Origin: Candidatus Aalborgicola bjergmarkensis
Lineage (GTDB): Bacteria; Pseudomonadota; Gammaproteobacteria; Burkholderiales; Burkholderiaceae_C
Direction: 5' to 3'
Length of the DNA: 64,000 nt
Assembly: GCA_016708725.1 (NCBI GenBank)
Contig: JADJFE010000001.1
Span: 434,001 to 498,000, forward strand
Made by a program: the position numbers and the translations under genes. Of the stretch, positions 25,371 to 37,154 are shown in pieces. The notes beneath the pieces are model-generated. The model saw nothing but the letters and a program-made list of their open reading frames with translations. It was not told the origin of the DNA and did not search any database. How positions within the stretch are numbered: the stretch's first letter is position 1; the number at the start of each line of letters is the position of its first letter.

Positions 25371-28300
25371 TTAGGCCGACGACAACACTCCGACGAAATC
25401 ATTGATAGTAAGACTGGTAACGCCCGTCAATGCGATTTCAAAATCAGCAACATTGTCGCGATTAACGTCGCCTTGCAACAAAGTATTAGTAACGGAACCA
25501 GAAGTTGTACTCACAAAGCGGAGTTCGTGGGCCGAGGAAGATGACCCAAAGTTGCGGGAGCCGATAAAAGTAAATTTATCGATTGTGGTCGAGGTTGACA
25601 GATTGGCGTCCATGGCCGACAGGTCGATCTTGTCACCCTGCACGGAACTAAAGTCTGTGATGACATCGTGTTTGTTTGTTCCGGGAGGGGATTCCTTAAT
25701 ATGTATATAGGTAAAACGATCAGCTCCCGTGCCGCCGGTCAGCGTGTCGCCTTCGCGTATGCCCCACAGCGGATCATTTCCATTGCCTGGATTTGGCGAA
25801 ATGGATAATGGTTCTCCAGTGTCAGATTTGTTTGAGTAATCACCGTAAATAGTGTCATTACCGGCTCCTCCATCAATCTGATCACTCTCGGCTGAGCCTA
25901 TGAGCGTGTCATTACCATCGTTGCCATACAAAAAGTCACGTCCCCAATATCCATCTTGATGGTACCAGACAACTGTGGGTCCTCCATGATTAATATAGTC
26001 GCCGACGATGTAATCATTGCCATTCCCGCCATATATCGTGTCATTCAGGAGTCCGCCTTCCAGCGTGTCATTACCATCGCCGCCAAATATACTATCGTGC
26101 CCCCAGGTCTCGTCAGGTGAACGAATGTTATAACTGTCACCTGTTATGAAGTCATCGCCACCCCAGCCATAAAGTTTATCTTCACTCCATCCCCCTGAAA
26201 TTCTGTCATTACCGTCGCCGCCAAATATGGTATCGTCGCCGCCCGCTCCGTCAAGGGTGTCATTTCCGGGGCCGCCATCAAGGACGTCTTCCCCGCCATG
26301 TCCATCAAAATAATCATTACCCGCTCTTCCTATGAGAACATCATTCTTTGTGCCTCCAAAGTTTGTGTCATTGCCGACCCCACCTTCAAAGTAAAATGGG
26401 TCATCTCCCCCCCAATTTGCCGGATTAAGAGCATCACCAATCGCAGTAAAGGCATCCATTGCGAAATCCAATACGGCGCTTCCAGCATCCAGCACTAAAC
26501 CACCTGCATTTTCCATTAATTTCAGGACGTATTTGGGTGCCATTAATAATGATTGCTTGGCAATCTCGACTGGCAGATTGGCCAAGTACGCAGGAGTGAA
26601 GTCGGTCAATGCAATATCGATCCCTCCCAAAACTGGAATATCGATTTTCAAGCGTCCTGAGCTATCTGCCGTAAACTTTATACCAAGATTACCGATGCCG
26701 GGTACCGAGATACCCAAACCCGCAGTGATGCTGAATGTGTTGTCTCTGTAGATAAAGCGGCCATTGGCCAGACTAATGCCGTTGATGGAAACATCTCCGT
26801 CGCCTTCTATATAGGCATCTCCAAGGTTCTCCTTGTCTACCGAGAATGCCAGGGTCAAGTCACCACCTGTCGTTCCGCTCATGGTCAGTACATTAGCAAT
26901 AGTGATTGGTTCGATTCTTAGGTCACCAGTAACCTTGGAATAATCCACATTCGAATTCAGACTCAATGTTCCTGTCTTGCCCCACGCTTCAATCTGGGCA
27001 TTGATGCCATAGCCCGCCTCCCAGGTTCGAGAACCCTGTACGACATCCGCCTTCAGATAGGTGACAAACGGGTCAAGAATCCCGTCTTTGTCGGAGTCGA
27101 TGGACACGACGGTAATATCTTGGAAGACATTCAAAAGCATGGTGATGGGGGTATCCACCAAACCAACAAAATCTGCTGGTGGCGCTTTTTTGATCAAATT
27201 CCAGACATCGCCGAGATTGGCTTCATTTTTTATGGTGAGGGCACCACCCTTGTTCACTGCGTCCACTACAACGAGGCCGTCAATTTCTATCGTCTTTGTG
27301 CCGGATACCCAGGCGATATTTAACCCTAGTGCGTTTACCACGCCATTGGTTACCGTCGCCGCAAGGTACTTGACATCGACGCCCGTCATTCCAAATGGAT
27401 CTTTCCAGGTGCTCGGTGGATCGGCGCTAAAAGATACGCGCACCCCCTGTTCTAGTTTCACTTCTCCTGTCAAATCCAGGGCAGGTTCACCCTTTTGGGT
27501 TGGATCATATCCACTAAGTTTTAGGATGGTGCTGATACTTACATATTTTTCATCATTGTCATTTTTGACTTGTAGAATAATTTGCGTACCTTTCATCAGT
27601 CGCGCTTGAAAGGATTCACCATTATTTTGGAATTTAACCAGATTTCTTTGTGTCTCATTAATATGCGTGACTTCCAGGTTTAAATCACCAGAATTACGGT
27701 TGTATTCCAGGTGCACATCAAGTTCAAGGTTATCTAATCCGATTAGATTTAGGAATTCTTTTACATTAGAAAGACTCGGGTCCGTCATTTTTGAAAAATC
27801 GAACTTCCCGTCCAGGGTGATGGCGCCTGAAGTCGCAAGGGCAGCATGGTTAATCAACAACGGCGCGAGCACTGGTTTTAGAGTTTGTAGCGGGCTTCCC
27901 ACAGGGATAAACGATGCAATCGGAACGTTGTTCTCAAAGTTGATATCAACATCGGTGCCTGTACCGTCCTTGCTTACTTCTATGTCCGCTTTTTCATTAG
28001 TGGAAAAGCTGAATACCGGGTTTAATAGTGCATTCAACCAGCCATCAAGTTGCACGTCCGGAAAGACGAGCGTGTATTTTTTTGGATTCGTCCAGCCATC
28101 GACCTCAAGCCTGGGGCGGTCTATATTTGGCAGCGCTCTTATTTTTGCGACAATGGGACTGGTACTGCCGAAAAAGTACTCAGCGATAGGCGCGAACCAG
28201 CTTCCAATTGCAAAGCTATCGCTGCTTTGCAGTTGCCAACCGTCATTATCTGCCTCGAAGCTGGTACGGCTATTGGCAAAAGCATTCTTTATTTGTGTGA

Positions 28301-30930
28301 CAGCAGTATTACCGGAAACTACCGATGGGAGTCCGAGTTTAACTGTGTCAGTTATAAATGTAACCAGGTCATTGACTGGCAGCACAGGAATTGACAGGCT
28401 ATATTGTGCAGAACCTGATAGGGGTTTTTCAACATTCAATACCATGGTTTCCACCTTGATATTCGGCAGATAGGTAGAGATATTAGACCAACCAAATAGC
28501 TTGGCTGATGCACCAATTCCGAAGTTTGTTAATAAGCCATTCACCTGCTGTGTGGTTACATCGTAAAGCGTGATTTCGGCATTTACCCCCATATCCGGCG
28601 TACCATCCAGACTGATTTCGTAGTTGAGTGTATCTAGCGCATCCAAATTCCAGGGCAAGGTGGGCGTGTCTTGCAAAAAGCTTTTCAGATTCGTGTTATT
28701 TTTTGCTGAGTTGTCGTTATCCTTGATGGTTACAATGGTTGATAAATTGCTCGCCTTTGAACTGAGTTTAATATCTTCGGTTGGATTGTTTATTTCTACT
28801 GTAAAAGTGTCATCCGGTTCAATCAAGCTATCATTATTAATACTTATTGTGATATTTTTAAATATATCTCCGGCTTTAAACGTGATATTTCCTGTCAATG
28901 TCTCAGAACTTAAGTCACTTATCCTGGCCGTGTTCGGTGTTATGGTGTAGGAAATGCTTGATTCCTTGGTGACCGCTTGATCCAGGTTAACCTTGATCGC
29001 CACCGAGGTTGTGTTTTCGTTTACATCTTTTTTGGACACGTCCATTGTGGCCACCGAGTTGAGCGTATCGTCGTCATTGTTGATGGTGCCGGTGGCTGTT
29101 GATGTTTTTAGCGTAGCGTTGCTGCTGGGGCTGGACAGCGTGACGGTGAAGGTTTCGTCGCGCTCGGCGGTTGTATCGCCCAGAATGGGGACAGTGAAGG
29201 TCTTGGTAGTCTCGCCGGCAGCAAAGCTGAGCGTACCCTTGGTGGCGGTGTAGTCGTTGGTGGCCTTGGCAGTACCGTCGCTGGTGGCATAGTCGACCGT
29301 GATAGCCTTGGTCGTGGCGGCGCTCAGAGCTACCGTGAAGGTCATGTTGGCACTGCCGCTGTTGCCCTCTTTCAGATTCATGCTGTCCACCGAGATGGTT
29401 TGCACCGTATCGTCGTCAGCAATGGTGCCGGTGGCTGTTGCTGGTGATGTTTTTAGCGTGGCGTTGGTCGGGTTGGTCAGCGTGACAGTGAAGGTTTCGC
29501 TGGCTTCGGCTGTGGTGTCACCCCGGATAGGCACGGTGAATGTCTTGGTAGTCTCACCCGCAGCAAAGTTGAGTGTTCCGCTGGTTGCGGTGTAGTCGCT
29601 GGTGGCCTTGGCCGTATCGTCGCTAGTGGCGTAGGCGACCGAGATGGCCTTGGCCGATGCGGCGCTCAAGGCCACCGTAAAGGTCATGTTGGCACTGCCG
29701 CTGTTACCCTCAGAAATACTCGATTTGGCCACAGAGACGGTTGGCGGATTGTCGTCATCAGTAATGGTGACGTTGGCTTCCTGCTTGCCGTTCTCGGTTG
29801 CGCCATTGCCGCCACTGACTGCAGTGATCTCGACGATGGCGGTTTCGTTACCCTCATCCAGGGTGTCCTGCACGGCTTTTAGCGTTGCTGTGCCGGTGGT
29901 TTGGCCAGCGGCAATGGTGATGGTGGTGCTGGAGAGTGTGAAGTCACTGCTCAGCGCTGCTGTGCTGGTGTCCTTGCGCCCGATGGTGACGGTAGTGGCT
30001 TCTGCAGCGGCTGCGCTCAGCTTGGCGGTGATGGTGCTGGAGCCAGCGGCTTCGGCTACCGTGGCATTGCTCGCCGACAGGGTGATGGTGGGAATGTCAT
30101 CATTGGTGATGGTGCCGGTGGCTGTTGAGGTGCCCAGTGTGGCATTGGTCGGGCTGGAGAGCGTGACGGAGAAGGTTTCATCACCCTCAACTGTGGCATC
30201 ACCCAGGATGGGTACGGTGAAAGTCTTGGTGGTTTCACCGGCGGCAAAGTTGAGCGTACCGCTGGCGGCGGTGTAGTCGCTGCCAGCCGTGGCGGAACCG
30301 TTGCTGGTGGCGTAGGCGACCGTGACGGCTTTGGCCGATTTGGTGCTCAAGGCCACTGAGAAGCTCATGTTGGCACTGCCGCTATTGCCCTCCGTCAGAC
30401 TTGTGTTTACCACCGAAACGGTCGGCGCAGCATCGTCGTCGGTAATGGTGACGCTGGCTTCTTGCGTGCCGCTCTCGGTCGCGCCATTGCCGCCACTGAC
30501 GGCGGTAATTTCGACGATGGAAGTTTCGTTGTCCTCATCCAGCGTGTCCTGCACCGCCGCAAGCGTGGCCGTGCCTGTGGTCTGGCCCGCAGTGATGGTG
30601 ATGGTGGCGCCAGAGAGCGTGAAGTCATTGGTCAGCGCTGCGGTGCTGGTGCTCTTGCGCCCAATGGTGACGGTGGTATCAGTGGCCGCTGCCGCGCTCA
30701 GCGTGGCGGTGATGGTGCTGGAGCCAGCGGCTTCGGCTACCGTGGCCTTGTTTACCGACAAGCTGACGGTGGGGGCTGCGTCATTATTGGTGATGGTGCC
30801 GGTGGCTGTTGAGGTGCCCAGTGTGGCATTGGTCGGGCTGGAGAGCGTGACGGAGAAGGTTTCATCACCCTCAACTGTGGCATCACCCAGGATGGGTACG
30901 GTGAAAGTCTTGGTGGTTTCACCGGCGGCA
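25371..30930 (-). CDS. Giant type-I-secreted repeat protein, C-terminal segment (Calx-beta, unknown central domain, RTX repeats)
   Basis: About 1,850 residues in the third reading frame of the giant gene. They comprise six Calx-beta-type repeats (to about 28,700), an approximately 750-residue region of regular beta-rich sequence that I do not recognise (28,690-26,420), then RTX nonapeptides of the GGxGxDxLxG type (about 26,420-25,740) that bind calcium. The last 120 residues (DFSSVQGDKIDLSAMDANLS ... ALTGVTSLTINDFV) are typical of uncleaved C-terminal signals for type I secretion. No transporter (HlyB, HlyD or TolC) is in the window. The frame joins the middle segment at 30930, where a shortened A run causes an apparent frameshift. 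Confidence 0.88.
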
Positions 30931-31469
30931 AGTTGAGCGTACCGCTGGCGGCGGTGTAGTCGCTGCCAGCCGTGGCGGAACCGTTGCTGGTGGCGTAGGC
31001 GACCGTGACGGCTTTGGCCGATTTGGTGCTCAAGGCCACTGAGAAGCTCATGTTGGCACTGCCGCTATTGCCCTCCGTCAGACTTGTGTTTACCACCGAA
31101 ACGGTCGGCGCAGCATCGTCGTCGGTAATGGTGACGCTGGCTTCTTGCGTGCCGCTCTCGGTCGCGCCATTGCCGCCACTGACGGCGGTAATTTCGACGA
31201 TGGAAGTTTCGTTGTCCTCATCCAGCGTGTCCTGCACCGCCGCAAGCGTGGCCGTGCCTGTGGTCTGGCCCGCAGTGATGGTGATGGTGGCACCAGAGAG
31301 CGTGAAGTCATTGGTCAGCGCTGCGGTGCTGGTGCTCTTGCGCCCAATGGTGACGGTGGTATCAGTGGCCGCTGCCGCGCTCAGCGTGGCGGTGATGGTG
31401 CTGGAGCCTGCGGCTTCGGCAACTGTGGCATTGTTTACCGACAGGCTGACAGTGGGGGCGGCGTCATCA
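30102..31469 (-). repeat. Near-identical direct repeat of 684 bases inside the Calx-beta array
   Basis: The units 30102-30785 and 30786-31469 each encode two Calx-beta domains (about 228 residues) and differ by only a handful of bases, one of them the AA/AAA difference at 30930 that breaks the frame. Other units of the array are clearly more diverged. The repeat is therefore a recent duplication or gene conversion, and also a place where an assembler could err. Confidence 0.85.
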
Positions 31470-33400
31470 TTGGTGATGGTGCCGCTTGCCGTTGCCGTGC
31501 CGAGTGTGGCATTGGTCTGACTGGACAGGGTGACGGTGAAGGTTTCGTCGCTCTCAGCGGTGGTATCACCCAGGATGGGTACGGTGAAGGTTTTGGTGGT
31601 TTCACCGGCGGCAAAGTTGAGCGTGCCACTGGCGGCGGTGTAGTCACTGCCAGATGTAGCCGTAGCGTTGCTGGTGGCATAGTTCACTGCAATGGCCTGG
31701 CTCGAAGCGGCGCTCAGGGTGGCCGTGAAGGTCATGTTGGCACTGCCGCTTTTGCCCTCAGCCAGACTCACGTTGGTCACCGAAACAATGGGCGCAGTGT
31801 CGTCGTCGGTGATGGTGACACTGGCTTCTTGCGTGCCGCTTTCGGTCGCGCCATTGCCACCACTGACTGCGGTGATTTCGATGATGGCGGCCTCATCCGT
31901 TTCATCCAGCGTGTCCTGCACCGCCGTGAGCGTAGCCGTGCCGCTGGTTTTGCCTGCGGCAATGGTGATGGTGGTGGCTGAAAGCGTGAAGTCATTGGTC
32001 AGCGCTGCGGTGCTGGTGGTCTTGCGTCCGATGGTGACCGTGGTGTCGGTTGCAGCGGCTGCACTCAGCGTGGCCGTGACGGTGCTGGAGCTTGCGGCTT
32101 CGGCGACCGTGGCGTTGTTCACCGCCAGGCTGACAGTGGGGGCGGCGTCATCATTGGTGATGGTGCCGGTGGCTGTTGCCGTTCCGAGCGTGGCATTGCT
32201 CGGACTGGACAGCGTGACGGTGAAGGTTTCGTTGGCCTCAACGGTGGTATCACCCAGGATGGGCACGGTGAAGGTTTTGGTGGTTTCACCAGCAGCAAAG
32301 TTGAGCGTACCACTGGCGGCGGTGTAGTCGCTGCCAGATGTTGCCGTACCGTTGCTGGTGGCGTAGTTGACCGAGACGGCCTGGCCGGAGGCTGCGCTCA
32401 GGGTCGCTGTGAAGGTCATGTTGGCACTGCCGCTGTTGCCTTCAGCCAGACTTACGTTGACCACCGAGACACTGGGCGCAGCGTCGTCGTCGGTAATGGT
32501 GACGGTGGCTTCTTGCGCACCGCTCTCGACCGCCCCATTGCCGCCACTGACTGCGGTGATTTCGATGATGGCGGTCTCATTCGTTTCATCCAGCGTGTCT
32601 TGCACCGCCGCAAGCGTAGCCGTGCCAGCGGTTTGGCCAGCGGCAATGGTAATGGTGGCGCCAGAGAGCGTGAAGTCACTGGTCAGCGCTGCCGTGCTGG
32701 TGCTTTTGCGCCCAATGGTGACGGTGGTATCAGTGGCGGCTGCCGCGCTCAGCGTGGCAGTGACGGTACTGGAGCCAGCGGCTTCGGCTACGGTAGCATT
32801 GTTTACCGACAAACTGACGGTGGGGGTTGCGTCATCATTGGTGATGGTGCCGGTGGCTGTTGCCGTTCCGAGCGTGGCATTGCTCGGACTGGACAGCGTG
32901 ACGGTGAAGGTTTCGTTGGCCTCAACGGTGGTATCACCCAGGATGGGCACGGTGAAGGTTTTGGTGGTTTCACCAGCAGCAAAGTTGAGCGTACCACTGG
33001 CGGCGGTGTAGTCGCTGCCAGATGTGGCCGTACCGTTGCTGGTGGCGTAGTTCACCGCAATGGCCTGGCCTGAGGCTGTGCTCAGGGTGGCCGTGAAGGT
33101 CATGTTGGCGCTGCCACTGTTTCCCTCAGCCAGACTCACATTGGCCACGGAGATGGTCGGCGCAGTGTCGTCGTCGGTAATGGTGACGGTGGCTTCTTGT
33201 GTGCTGTTCTCAATCGCGCCATTGCCGCCACTGACTACGGTGATTTCGATGATCGCGGTCTCATCCGTTTCATCCAGCGTGTCCTGCACTGCCGTAAGCG
33301 TGGCTGTGCCGGTGGTTTGGCCAGCGGTGATGGTGATTGTGGCGCTGGAGAGCGTGAAGTCGTCAGTCAGCGCTGCGGTGCTAGTGGACTTTGCGTCCAA
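30752..33400 (-). CDS. Giant repeat protein, middle segment (Calx-beta array)
   Basis: About 820 residues in the second frame, made entirely of alternating Calx-beta types. Type A reads VNNATVAEAAGSSTVTATLS ... VTITDDD, type B reads VSLAEGNSGSANMTFTATLS ... GTITNDD. Calx-beta domains often bind calcium and act as spacers in adhesins. This segment alone is not a gene. It is joined upstream at 33390-33392 (a TTT run where TT restores the frame) and downstream at 30930. With both corrected, the three segments give one protein of about 3,900 residues with roughly 16 Calx-beta domains. Confidence 0.85.
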   Translation of the reverse strand: MDAKSTSTAALTDDFTLSSATITITAGQTTGTATLTAVQDTLDETDETAIIEITVVSGGNGAIENSTQEATVTITDDDTAPTISVANVSLAEGNSGSANMTFTATLSTASGQAIAVNYATSNGTATSGSDYTAASGTLNFAAGETTKTFTVPILGDTTVEANETFTVTLSSPSNATLGTATATGTITNDDATPTVSLSVNNATVAEAAGSSTVTATLSAAAATDTTVTIGRKSTSTAALTSDFTLSGATITIAAGQTAGTATLAAVQDTLDETNETAIIEITAVSGGNGAVESGAQEATVTITDDDAAPSVSVVNVSLAEGNSGSANMTFTATLSAASGQAVSVNYATSNGTATSGSDYTAASGTLNFAAGETTKTFTVPILGDTTVEANETFTVTLSSPSNATLGTATATGTITNDDAAPTVSLAVNNATVAEAASSSTVTATLSAAAATDTTVTIGRKTTSTAALTNDFTLSATTITIAAGKTSGTATLTAVQDTLDETDEAAIIEITAVSGGNGATESGTQEASVTITDDDTAPIVSVTNVSLAEGKSGSANMTFTATLSAASSQAIAVNYATSNATATSGSDYTAASGTLNFAAGETTKTFTVPILGDTTAESDETFTVTLSSQTNATLGTATASGTITNDDAAPTVSLSVNNATVAEAAGSSTITATLSAAAATDTTVTIGRKSTSTAALTNDFTLSGATITITAGQTTGTATLAAVQDTLDEDNETSIVEITAVSGGNGATESGTQEASVTITDDDAAPTVSVVNTSLTEGNSGSANMSFSVALSTKSAKAVTVAYATSNGSATAGSDYTAASGTLNLPPVKPPRLSPYPSWVMPQLRVMKPSPSRSPARPMPHWAPQQPPAPSPIMTQPPPSACR

Positions 33401-36400
33401 TGGTGACGGTGGTGTCGGTGGCTGCGACTGCGCTCAGTGTGGCGGTGACGGTGCGGGTACCACCGGCTTCGACGACCGTGGCGTTATCGACCGACAGGGT
33501 GACAGTGGGAACCCCTTCATCATTGGTGATGGTGCCGGTGGCCGTCTCCGTTCCCAGCGTGGTGTTGCTTGGGCTGGACAGCGTGACGGTGAAGGTTTCA
33601 TTGTCTTCGACGGTGGCATCGCCCAAAATGGGCACGTCGAAGGTCTTGGTGGTTTCACCAGCAGCAAAGTTGAGCGTTCCGCTGGCGGCGGTGTAGTCGC
33701 CGCCAGCCGTGGCGCTGGCGTTGTCGCTGGTGGCGTAGTTCACTGTGATGGCCTTGCCCGAGGCGGCGCTCAGGGTGGCTGTGAAGGTCATGTTGGCACT
33801 GCCGCTGCTGCCTTCAGCCAGACTCACATTGGCCACGGAGATGGTCGGCGCAGTGTCGTCGTCGGTAATGGTGACGGTGGCTTCTTGCGTGCCGTTTTCG
33901 GTCGCGCCATTGCCGCCGCTGACCGCTGTGATTTCAACGATGGCGGTTTCGTCCTCTTCATCCAATGTGTCACCCACCGCCGTGAGTGTGGCCGCGCCGG
34001 TGGTATCGCCCGCAGTAATGGTGATGGTGGTGCTGGAGAGCGTGAAGTCGTCGGTCAGCGCTGCCGTGCTGGTGCTCTTGCTCCCGATGGTGACGGTGGT
34101 GTCGGATGCGGCAACTGCGCTCAGTGTGGCGGTGACAGTGCTGGTACCAGCGGCTTCGGCCACGGTGGCGTTATTGACCGATAGCGTGACGGTAGGCGCG
34201 GTGGACACCGTCACGGCTACCGTATCCGATGCGCTGGAGAATGCGCTGGAGGGAAGCAGGTTGCTGACATTGATGACCCGCAGGCCTGCGCTCCCATCCG
34301 CCACATAGGCAAAATTTCCGCTGACATCGACGTCGACGTCGAAAGCATAATTGCTGAGGGCCAAAGTACCCGCTAGAGTGGGGCTGGCCGGAGTGCTGAT
34401 GTCGATGACCGCCAGGCCACCGGTTGTATCCGCCACATAGGCAAAATTTCCGGCGACAACCACGTCGCGAGCAGAAACGCTGGTGTCGTAGGTGCCGACC
34501 AAAGTGGGACTTGCCGGGGTGCTGATGTTCAAGATTACCAGGCCGGACGCGCCCGCTCCAAGATAGGCGTAATTGCCCCTGACGGCCACACCATAGGTAT
34601 TGTCACTACCGGGGTGGAGGTAGGTCGCAGCCCATGCAGGGCTGGTCGGGTTGCTGATGTTGATGACATGCAGGCCGGTGCCACCATCCCCAACATAGGC
34701 GTAATCACCGCTGACAGCCAAACCAAAGGCAGTACCGGATGTGTCGTAGGTACCCGCCCAAGTAGGAGTCGCCGGAGTGCTGATGTTGATGACCTTCAGG
34801 CCATTCGTCCAATCCGTCACATAGGCGTAGTTACCACGCACAACCACATTGCTCACAGCTGCGACTGAGGCGTTATAGGTGCCGACTGAACTGGGGGCGT
34901 TCAGGCTGCTGATGTTGAGGATTTCCAGACCAGCCATCGCATTCGCCAGATAAGCAGAGTTGCCATTGATTGCAATAGCGTAGCCGTAACCACTACCGGG
35001 GTTGTAGAAGCCTGCAAGGCTTGGAGAAGCGGGGTTGCTGATGTTGAAAAACAAATATTTGGTGGGGTCATAACGATCCGCAACATAGGCGTAATTTCCG
35101 CTCACGGTCACCCCCACGGCCTCACCGCTGGTGTCATAGGTGCCGGTCAGCGTGAGGCCGGTGGTTACCACCCCCGATTGCCCGTTGGTGTATCCGCCAG
35201 TCCGGTCCCAGGCCTTGAAGGTGATGGCATCGCTCAGGCTGCCGCTGTAACCGTTGTTGGGTTGGAAATAGACGCGGGCATCGGCGTGCAGGGTCAGTGC
35301 TGACGTGGCCGAGACGGTGCCGGTGGGTTCTGTCCAGGTAGCGCCGTTATTGATGCTGAACCACAGTTTGCCATTGCTGCTGACTCCGGTTATGGCTATG
35401 CCGGCAGGATTACTGTCGATGTCACTGAAGTTGGTCAATGGGGTGGTGTTGATCAGATCCGACACCAAGACGCTGCTAGCGGTGCTGCCATTGCTCGGCG
35501 CAGCTAGGTTGGCAAGTACAGTGCCCATGGTGGGTGACTTGGTGTTGTCCAGTGCCGGAGCGTCGTTTACCGCTGTGATGTCGATGTTGCCACTGCCAAT
35601 ATTTGAATCCGCCGTGCCGTCATTGGCTTTCAGCGTGAACGTGGCGGCATCATCGCCGTTGGCGTTGGAGGCTCCGGTGTATTGAATGTTGCTGACGGTA
35701 TCCAGCCATGTGTTGATGTTGGCCGCCGAGCCAGAGAGCGTTAACGTGACCGTGCCCGAACCGCCCACGGTCACGCTGCCGCTGCTTCCTGCGGCAAAGG
35801 TGCCTGCCGTCGCGCTCAGGGTCACAGTGAGATTGTCCCCATTCACGTCTGCCACGGTGACCGCCGAGAGGTCGAAGTTGCTCGCTACGTCTTCCACAAC
35901 CGTCACGTCGGCGGGTACGCCAGCGACGGTGGGGGCCGCAGGGTAAAGAGCGACGATATCCGCATCAGCCAGCGCCCGGTTGTAGACTCTCAGATCATCA
36001 ATGGCACCGGCGAAAAATTCACCGCCGTTCGGTGCTTTGCCGATTACACCGTTGGTAAGCGCAGCATTTATGCCACCTGCTGTTAGTTCTCCCTGTTTTA
36101 CACCATCGAGCCAGATGTCACGCTTGGTGCTGCCACTGTCATACCTGGCAACCACCTGATGCCAGCCTGTATTCAGAAGGGGGATAGTGGGTGTCCCTAC
36201 AATCAGATCGTTACCCCACCAATAATTGACCAATCCAGGCTTAGGAACCTCAGTAAGGTCATTTGTGCCAGTGGTTCTAAGTACATTTATTGCGTTATTT
36301 GAAGTATTTCCCCAGCCGGTGATAACTCCCCGGAGCGTCCCGGTTACCGAAAACCATGAACTGATGGTGTAACTCCCCGATGTTGGGAAGCCGGTCAGGT

Positions 36401-37154
36401 CCGCAATCGTAAATGCCGCATCTGTGCCGTTGAAAACCGCCGCATTGCCGATTTTTCCGGCAGCGTATGTGACATTCGCCGCCGTGGCATTGTTGTCACT
36501 GCCAGCAGCGTCAGTGCCATCACTTTCAAATTGGTAGTGCGCCACCAGCTCGGTGGTGAGGTCAGGTAAAGTGAAAGCATAGGCATCGAAGCTCAACGGT
36601 ACGGCATCCAGCGGGCCGGTGCTGATTTCCAGTGTCCAGTCGCCGCCCATGCTGGCATTGCCGCTGAGGTTGTTGGAAGCAGCCAGGTCGGCGCTGGTCA
36701 ATATGGCTAATCGGTCGAGAAAGTCTTGACCTGTACCCGCACCAACGTTACAGCCATAGAGCAAGATGTCGGCATCCTTGCTCAAACTTTGCCCGATGGA
36801 TTGCAACGTGCTCTGGTGGTCTGCGAGGCTGGATTGATTCAGCAACAGTGCGCCCAGGTTCACCGAGGCTTCGCTGCCGTGGGAGATCAGGTGCAGTGCA
36901 CCAATGCCGGTACGCCCGGCAAGCAAAGCGGCAATTTGCTGCAAACCGTCCTGGCTGGCATCGAGTACATAGACCTCTTTGCCAACGCCAATGCCCTCAC
37001 GCAGCACGTCGATGCCGGGCACATTGCTCTCGATAAACACAATCTCCACACGCACTGGGTTATCCGGTGCCATAGGCAAGGAGTCAAAAACTTCACCATT
37101 AACGGTCAAGGCGTTGCTGAATTTATCAACTGAAGATGCAGCGTTGTTATTCAT
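33381..37154 (-). CDS. Giant repeat protein, N-terminal segment (DUF4347, LamG, Ig-like, LVIVD, Calx-beta)
   Basis: It starts at the ATG at 37154, ten bases after AGGAG. Domains in order are DUF4347 (VEIVFIESNVPG ... LHLISHGSEASVNLG, about 37,060-36,600), a LamG/concanavalin-like domain (VAHYQFESDGTDAAG, 36,540-35,960) and two cadherin- or Ig-like domains to 35,170. Seven LVIVD repeats of the form GNYAYVADxxxGLxVINIS follow (35,165-34,240), then the first Calx-beta domains. DUF4347 marks the N-terminus of many large surface proteins exported by type I systems. The segment ends at an apparent frameshift near 33390. It is divergent from the PPC-repeat gene at 37326. Confidence 0.88.
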   Translation of the reverse strand: MNNNAASSVDKFSNALTVNGEVFDSLPMAPDNPVRVEIVFIESNVPGIDVLREGIGVGKEVYVLDASQDGLQQIAALLAGRTGIGALHLISHGSEASVNLGALLLNQSSLADHQSTLQSIGQSLSKDADILLYGCNVGAGTGQDFLDRLAILTSADLAASNNLSGNASMGGDWTLEISTGPLDAVPLSFDAYAFTLPDLTTELVAHYQFESDGTDAAGSDNNATAANVTYAAGKIGNAAVFNGTDAAFTIADLTGFPTSGSYTISSWFSVTGTLRGVITGWGNTSNNAINVLRTTGTNDLTEVPKPGLVNYWWGNDLIVGTPTIPLLNTGWHQVVARYDSGSTKRDIWLDGVKQGELTAGGINAALTNGVIGKAPNGGEFFAGAIDDLRVYNRALADADIVALYPAAPTVAGVPADVTVVEDVASNFDLSAVTVADVNGDNLTVTLSATAGTFAAGSSGSVTVGGSGTVTLTLSGSAANINTWLDTVSNIQYTGASNANGDDAATFTLKANDGTADSNIGSGNIDITAVNDAPALDNTKSPTMGTVLANLAAPSNGSTASSVLVSDLINTTPLTNFSDIDSNPAGIAITGVSSNGKLWFSINNGATWTEPTGTVSATSALTLHADARVYFQPNNGYSGSLSDAITFKAWDRTGGYTNGQSGVVTTGLTLTGTYDTSGEAVGVTVSGNYAYVADRYDPTKYLFFNISNPASPSLAGFYNPGSGYGYAIAINGNSAYLANAMAGLEILNISSLNAPSSVGTYNASVAAVSNVVVRGNYAYVTDWTNGLKVINISTPATPTWAGTYDTSGTAFGLAVSGDYAYVGDGGTGLHVINISNPTSPAWAATYLHPGSDNTYGVAVRGNYAYLGAGASGLVILNISTPASPTLVGTYDTSVSARDVVVAGNFAYVADTTGGLAVIDISTPASPTLAGTLALSNYAFDVDVDVSGNFAYVADGSAGLRVINVSNLLPSSAFSSASDTVAVTVSTAPTVTLSVNNATVAEAAGTSTVTATLSAVAASDTTVTIGSKSTSTAALTDDFTLSSTTITITAGDTTGAATLTAVGDTLDEEDETAIVEITAVSGGNGATENGTQEATVTITDDDTAPTISVANVSLAEGSSGSANMTFTATLSAASGKAITVNYATSDNASATAGGDYTAASGTLNFAAGETTKTFDVPILGDATVEDNETFTVTLSSPSNTTLGTETATGTITNDEGVPTVTLSVDNATVVEAGGTRTVTATLSAVAATDTTVTIGRKVH

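Noticed and set aside
25740..34210. Regular repeats that might suggest a CRISPR array
   Set aside because: The period is hundreds of bases and codes for protein domains. There are no short repeats with unique spacers and no cas genes.
29299..34308. Long plus-strand reading frames opposite the Calx-beta array
   Set aside because: They are antisense shadows of a repetitive GC-rich coding sequence, rich in Ala, Val and Ser with no domain similarity, and they repeat with the same 684-base period as the real gene on the minus strand.
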